Of a stretch of DNA of 64,000 nucleotides, positions 59,151 to 64,000 are shown piece by piece. The notes under the pieces are model-generated. The model saw only the letters and a program-made list of their open reading frames with translations. It was not told the DNA's origin and made no database searches. A program made the translations under genes and the position numbers. Source of the stretch: Gloeophyllum trabeum ATCC 11539 (Eukaryota; Basidiomycota; Agaricomycetes; Gloeophyllales; Gloeophyllaceae); assembly GCF_000344685.1 (NCBI RefSeq), contig NW_006920419.1, positions 593,169-657,168 on the forward strand, given 5' to 3'. The stretch's first letter is position 1. The number at the start of each line of letters is the position of its first letter.

Positions 59151-60094
59151 GACTCGTCAATTCCTAGCCTACGTACAAAATCAATATGGCAGGAAAATTA
59201 AGGAGTGGATGTCCGATGCAGGGGGAGAGTATAAATCTGACGCATTCATCAAGATGCTCAGAGATGAGGGCATAAAAATCCGACAGAGTGCACCTTATGC
59301 GCACCAACAGAATGGTCGCACTGAGCGCTTTATTCGGACTATAATGGACAAAGCGCAGTCAATGCGGCTAGAGTCCTGCTCACCTCCATCTTGGTGGGAA
59401 TTTGCGGTAGACCATGCCGTTCACATCTACAACCGGACCCCTTTGAAGCGCCATCAATGGCAGACTCCTTATGAGGTCCTGAACAAGGAAGCTCCTGACA
59501 TCAAGCACTTACGTGTCTTTGGATGCGGAGCATACGTCTACCTGCCAAAGGAAACCAGACCCAATAAGTTATCACCTAAAGCTGAGCTGATGACTTACAT
59601 TGGTGTCGCTGATGGCGGCCATGGCTTCAAATTCATGCGTGCCAATAATAGTATAGTCACTCAGCCTACTGCGCTGTTTGATGAAGCTATGTTCCCTAAA
59701 TGCCCTAATACAAAGCGACGGGCAAGCACTAGGCTGCAAAGTGCGCCTAAACCAGCTGACAGTCAACCAGAAAATTCTGATGATGACTGGATCACCGATG
59801 ATGATGAGCCAGACTCCCATCCTCCTCCTAAATCCCAAAAGGGGCCAGGCCAGGATCGTGACGACGAACCTGCGCAGCCTCAGGCGCGAGAGCCTGAGAA
59901 CCCACCTTCTCCACCTCCGGGGGATCCTGCACCACAAGATGAGCTGCGGAGACCGGTGAGAGAAAGGAGACCAGGAACTCGCCCGGGTAATATCTATGGT
60001 GAATCGCGGAATCCCGTAGAAACCTATCGCGAGATTGAGTCAGACAAGAAGTGGAAGGATTTAGTTGGCGAAAAATCTAAGATGTCTCACATAC
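59086..60094 (+). pseudogene. copia integrase C-terminal part, first copy before gap
   Basis: Continuation of integrase in a shifted frame: LAYVQNQYGRKIKEWMSDAG with the second catalytic Asp, NGRTERFIRTIMDK with the Glu, VDHAVHIYNRTPLKRHQW, FGCGAYVYLPKETRPNKLSP, and a Pro/Asp-rich linker. It is cut by the run of N that starts at 60095. From 59176 on it is repeated after the gap, nearly base for base. Confidence 0.85.
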
Positions 60095-60655
60095 NNNNNN
60101 NNNNNNNNNNNNNNNNNNNNNNNNNNNNNNNNNNNNNNNNNNNNNNNNNNNNNNNNNNNNNNNNNNNNNNNNNNNNNNNNNNNNNNNNNNNNNNNNNNNN
60201 NNNNNNNNNNNNNNNNNNNNNNNNNNNNNNNNNNNNNNNNNNNNNNNNNNNNNNNNNNNNNNNNNNNNNNNNNNNNNNNNNNNNNNNNNNNNNNNNNNNN
60301 NNNNNNNNNNNNNNNNNNNNNNNNNNNNNNNNNNNNNNNNNNNNNNNNNNNNNNNNNNNNNNNNNNNNNNNNNNNNNNNNNNNNNNNNNNNNNNNNNNNN
60401 NNNNNNNNNNNNNNNNNNNNNNNNNNNNNNNNNNNNNNNNNNNNNNNNNNNNNNNNNNNNNNNNNNNNNNNNNNNNNNNNNNNNNNNNNNNNNNNNNNNN
60501 NNNNNNNNNNNNNNNNNNNNNNNNNNNNNNNNNNNNNNNNNNNNNNNNNNNNNNNNNNNNNNNNNNNNNNNNNNNNNNNNNNNNNNNNNNNNNNNNNNNN
60601 NNNNNNNNNNNNNNNNNNNNNNNNNNNNNNNNNNNNNNNNNNNNNNNNNNNNNNN
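60095..60655. other. Assembly gap (561 N)
   Basis: An unbroken run of 561 unknown bases between two near-identical blocks (59176-60094 and 60656-61573). No content can be stated. Confidence 0.99.
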
Positions 60656-61573
60656 CAAAATCAATATGGCAGGAAAATTAAGGAGTGGATGTCCGATGCA
60701 GGGGGAGAGTACAAATCTGATGCATTCATCGAGATGCTCAGAGATGAGGGCATAAAAATCCGACAGAGCGCACCTTATGCGCACCAACAGAATGGTCAGC
60801 TGAGCGCTTTATTCGGACTATAATGGACAAAGCGCAGTCAATGCGGCTAGAGTCCTGCTCACCTCCATCTTGGTGGGAATTTGCGGTAGACCATGCCGTT
60901 CACATCTACAACCGGACCCCTTTGAAGCGCCATCAATGGCAGACTCCTTATGAGGTCCTGAACAAGGAAGCTCCTGACATCAAGCACTTACGTGTCTTTG
61001 GATGCGGAGCATACGTCTACCTGCCAAAGGAAACCAGACCCAATAAGTTATCACCTAAAGCTGAGCTGATGACTTACATTGGTGTCGCTGATGGCGGCCA
61101 TGGCTTCAAATTCATGCGTGCCAATAATAGTATAGTCACTCAGCCTACTGCGCTGTTTGATGAAGCTATGTTCCCTAAATGCCCTAATACAAAGCGACGG
61201 GCAAGCACTAGGCTGCAAAGTGCGCCTAAACCAGCTGACAGTCAACCAGAAAATTCTGATGATGACTGGATCACCGATGATGATGAGCCAGACTCCCATC
61301 CTCCTCCTAAATCCCAAAAGGGGCCAGGCCAGGATCGTGACGACGAACCTGCGCAGCCTCAGGCGCGAGAGCCTGAGAACCCACCTTCTCCACCTCCGGG
61401 GGATCCTGCACCACAAGATGAGCTGCGGAGACCGGTGAGAGAAAGGAGACCAGGAACTCGCCCGGGTAATATCTATGGTGAATCGCGGAATCCCGTAGAA
61501 ACCTATCGCGAGATTGAGTCAGACAAGAAGTGGAAGGATTTAGTTGGCGAAAAATCTAAGATGTCTCACATAC
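60656..61573 (+). repeat. Duplicate of 59176-60094 after the gap
   Basis: This block repeats the pre-gap sequence at an offset of 1480, dropping to 1479 after a one-base deletion. Near the start it differs at a few sites (TATAAA/TACAAA, GACGCA/GATGCA, CATCAAG/CATCGAG) and at GGTCGCACTGAG, which reads GGTCAGCTGAG here; that deletion shifts the frame. From about 59320/60800 onward the two look identical, down to their encoded peptides. This is either a misassembly at a repeat or a partial tandem duplication. Confidence 0.88.
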
Positions 61574-63360
61574 CTCGCCAGTCCAAGCAGAAGCAACAGG
61601 TTCCCGGACCTAGCTCTGCCCCTCCACCTCGCGACCCTCCTGCTCAATCCCCGGGTGCTTCGCATGAGCCAGTCGCTCCTGAATCCTCTGACCAGTGGTC
61701 TGAACAAGACGTTGATGAGTTACTTCTGGCACAGCTATGCCGGGAAGGGGGAGTACCATTAATTAATTACCTGCTTCTGAAGGCTATTTCGCCTGAGGCA
61801 GATGATCCAGACATGTCCAACGTCAGAGAATGGACGTACCGCGATATCCTTCGCTTACCACCAGAAAAGCAGAAGGAATGGAGAGCTGCTTGCCACGAAG
61901 AATTGGATGCACTTCGTCGGCGCAGAGTCTTCGACTTGGTTGACCGCCCTAAAGGGCGTAAAGTCATAAAATGTCGCTGGGTTTTTGACGTCAAATCAGA
62001 TGGACGTCGCAAAGCGAGATTAGTCGCTAAAGGCTTCTCGCAGGTTGAAGGTATTGACTTCGACCAAATATTCTCACCAGTTGTGCGCTTTGAGACAGTG
62101 CGCCTTATGCTCGCGCTAGCAGCGCTTGAGGATTGGCACATATCTGGACTCGATGTGCGCAATGCCTATCTCTATGGCAAACTGGATGAGGAAATTTATA
62201 TGGAACAACCTGAAGGCTTCGCCGTGAAAGGCCAGGAGCACAAGGTTTGTAGACTGTGCCGTGCACTCTACGGACTTAAGCAAGCGGGGCTTGCCTGGTG
62301 GCGCACACTTGCTGAGTCTTTGGAGAAATTAGGCTGCAAACGTCTAACTACCGATGCTGGCATCTTCTTATTTAAGGAGAAGGATGGCCGCATGGTTATT
62401 ATTGTCGTCTATGTTGACGATGCCTTGTTCTTTGGCAAGGACAAGTCTCTCGTGACAGATGTTAAGTCACGATTCATGAAGAAGTGGGAATGCAGGGACC
62501 TTGGCGATGTCAAGGAATTCCTACGCATGCGCATTACAAGGCAAGGCCGAGAGATTCATCTTGATCAGATCGCCTACCTTGATAAAGTGCTGCAGCGTTG
62601 TGGCATGCAGGATGCAAAATCTGCGCCAACTCCTCTCCCTGCAGGCTATCAACCTGAGCCTCACAATGGCCCAGTCAATCCTACTCTTCGTAGCCGGTTC
62701 CAAACTGTGATCGGTTCCTTGCTTTACATTATGCTTGGAACCCGACCGGACATCAGCTACGCAGTTACCAAGTTAGCGCAATTTGCTGCTAATCCATCCC
62801 AAGCCCATTTAGATAAAGTGCTGTATATCTGCCGCTATCTAATTGGGACTCGTAATTACACACTAGCTTTTGATGGTGCTAGTGGACTTGGTAATACTGC
62901 ATGCACTGATTCGGACTGGGCATCAGACCCCAGTACCAGGAAGTCCCAAACCGGTTACTTCCTTAAATTGGCCAATGGCGTATTCAGTTGGCAGTCGAGA
63001 GCACAGAAGACTGTTGCGCTATCCTCCACTGAAGCCGAGTACATGGCGCTCAGTGATTGTAGCCACCAATGTGTATGGGTTAGACAACTCTTCGATGAGT
63101 TAGGCTACCAACTCGGTCCAATTCCTATGTGCGGTGACAACCAAGGATCTATATTCCTTGCATCTAATCCTGTCACCGAGCGAAGGTCTAAACATATTGA
63201 CATTCGCTATCACTATATCAGGGAAGTCATCGAGCAGAAGAAAGTTGAAGTATTCTACATCGATGGCGAGAATAACCCTGCCGACATGTTCACTAAGAAC
63301 TTGGGACATGTCAAGTTCCTGCGCTTCAGAGCGCAACTCGGACTTAGGTTCTACAAGTAA
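60823..63360 (+). pseudogene. copia integrase C-term, reverse transcriptase and RNase H
   Basis: An 845-codon open frame to TAA 63358-63360. It starts inside integrase (YNRTPLKRHQWQTPYEVL), passes a Pro-rich linker, and enters reverse transcriptase: KVIKCRWVFDVKSDGRRKAR, DFDQIFSPVVRFETVRLMLA, SGLDVRNAYLYGKLDEEIYM, ALYGLKQAGLAWW and the catalytic VVYVDDALFFGK. RNase H follows with ACTDSDWASD, SRAQKTVALSSTEAEYMALS and KHIDIRYHYIREVIEQKKVE, then NPADMFTKNLG near the end. RT and RNase H motifs are intact, so these two domains look functional. The upstream frame is lost at the deletion in the duplicated block, which is why the frame starts internally. It would copy the element RNA into DNA if expressed as part of a whole polyprotein. 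Confidence 0.9.
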
Positions 63361-63405
63361 TCTAAGTCAGCCCAACGCTTGCGTGCGCGATTATCCGCGG
63401 CACTT

Positions 63406-63417
63406 AGCGAGGGGGAG
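63406..63417 (+). promoter_or_regulatory. Polypurine tract of copia element
   Basis: AGCGAGGGGGAG lies directly before the 3' LTR. This is the place and composition expected for the plus-strand primer of an LTR retrotransposon. Confidence 0.8.
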
Positions 63418-63747
63418 TGTTGAACTGGGCGCTGACTTAGCTGCCAGGTTCTACAACGTACCAGAACGTACCGGAACCCTCTGGAACATTCTGGTATATT
63501 TCACTATTGCACAAGGGCACGGAGCTCATGTGGGTCAGTGACATCATAGGTGGAGCTCAGTAGGATTATAGATATTCCACGTAGCTTAGTCAGCCTATGG
63601 GCCACTGTGTATATAAACCCTGCAGCTCTGCTGCCTAATGACAAGGGTCGTTTATACGAGCTTTACCAGTAGCTACAGCATCCAACCAATACAGGTGAGT
63701 TGTGTAGGGTGCACTGTGCATGCTGCTGCCTCCATAACTCTTCATCA
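63418..63747 (+). repeat. 3' LTR of copia element
   Basis: The 330-bp partner of the 5' LTR. Three differences were found: TATACAAG/TATACGAG, GGGCGCAC/GGGTGCAC and TGCGTGC/TGCATGC. All three are transitions at CpG positions. Confidence 0.9.
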
Positions 63748-63752
63748 AGAAT
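63748..63752. repeat. Target site duplication, right (AGAAT)
   Basis: AGAAT directly after the 3' LTR, identical to 56306-56310. Confidence 0.85.
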
Positions 63753-64000
63753 TACTGGATACAGAACGAACAAGAGGAGGAGAACGCTATAGGATGGCTG
63801 GCACAAATGTTGTCGCCGAGATCCCCGAGGCTGACTAAGCGGACGGTGGCTGAAGCCTTTCACCAGCGGTCGGCGGGCGATGTAGAGAGAGTCTCGACAC
63901 CTACCTCGTTGAGCTCACTCAGAACACATATAAACGGGTGCTAAAATGGTTTAAGACTAATGAAAATACCTTTGGTATACTTCTGACGCTCAGAGGGGGT
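63753..64000. other. Right-edge region, no gene recognised
   Basis: Sequence beyond the copia element. It contains only short frames without known motifs. Confidence 0.4.

Larger units (their letters stand above)
56311..63747 (+). mobile_element. Ty1/copia LTR retrotransposon
   Basis: Complete from LTR to LTR with 5-bp target duplications. Domain order on the + strand is Gag, protease, integrase, reverse transcriptase, RNase H, which is the copia order. As assembled it is 7437 bases, but about 1480 of these are a repeated block plus an N gap, so its natural size is probably near 5.96 kb. The reading frame is broken by an in-frame TAG and by frameshifts, so it cannot move by itself unless those are assembly errors. 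The LTRs are 99% alike, so insertion is fairly recent. Confidence 0.92.

Noticed and set aside
59572..59937. Minus-strand 121-codon frame (repeated at 61051-61416)
   Set aside because: Antisense to the copia Pro/Asp-rich linker; identical in both blocks only because the DNA is duplicated.

Overview
The window reads as nuclear DNA of a filamentous basidiomycete, most likely an agaricomycete. Genes are packed on both strands and broken by many introns of about 45-70 bases. Most have GT-AG ends and three appear to be GC-AG. The gene families fit too: expanded G-alpha subunits, a trichodiene-synthase-like terpene cyclase, GMC oxidoreductases, several basidiomycete multi-membrane-span proteins and a Ty1/copia element. 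Genes were rebuilt by splicing by eye, so exon borders are predictions. In several genes the rebuilt phase or total length closes exactly (G-alpha 479 aa, terpene synthase 412 aa, MOB3 508 aa, OXLD1-like 210 aa, NADAR 184 aa).

Layout. 2-14 kb: secreted type-B carboxylesterase, unusual G-alpha subunit, a Pmp3-type membrane peptide, terpene synthase, a phocein/MOB3-type STRIPAK subunit with a long acidic tail, and an NFKBIL1-like protein. 14.1-16.6 kb: a CpG-starved tract holding decayed membrane-protein copies and a decayed inverted-repeat element; a sister element at 10.2 kb has kept its CpGs. 17.5-25 kb: convergent TRM4/NSUN2 tRNA m5C methyltransferase and MSH2 mismatch-repair gene, the latter with paired MluI-box motifs upstream. 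26.6-32.7 kb: a four-gene ADP-ribose cluster (PARP, NADAR, NADAR, PARP), the most interesting part of the window. 32.9-45.8 kb: SLD3 replication initiator, a multi-span protein, GMC oxidoreductase, mitochondrial ribosomal protein mL44 and a second carboxylesterase. 46-54.3 kb: a foldback element, two related multi-span proteins facing opposite ways, an OXLD1-like protein and a Cys/His-rich protein of unknown function. 55.2-63.8 kb: a 5'-truncated LINE fragment, then a copia retrotransposon with 330-bp LTRs, an AGAAT target duplication and a 561-base assembly gap flanked by duplicated sequence.

How the genes may work together. The clearest functional unit is the 26.6-32.7 kb cluster. Two proteins have a PARP-type ADP-ribosyltransferase fold with the His-Tyr-Glu residues kept. 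Two have the NADAR fold, a family reported to remove ADP-ribose from guanine. Both PARPs and one NADAR carry the same N-terminal CX4CX10CX3H knuckle, which suggests a linked writer/eraser set. Elsewhere the genes are mostly unrelated housekeeping and accessory genes. Mobile and decayed elements lie at 10-16.6 kb, 46 kb and 55-64 kb. The CpG-specific decay in the 14-16.6 kb tract and between the copia LTRs suggests cytosine methylation of repeats.
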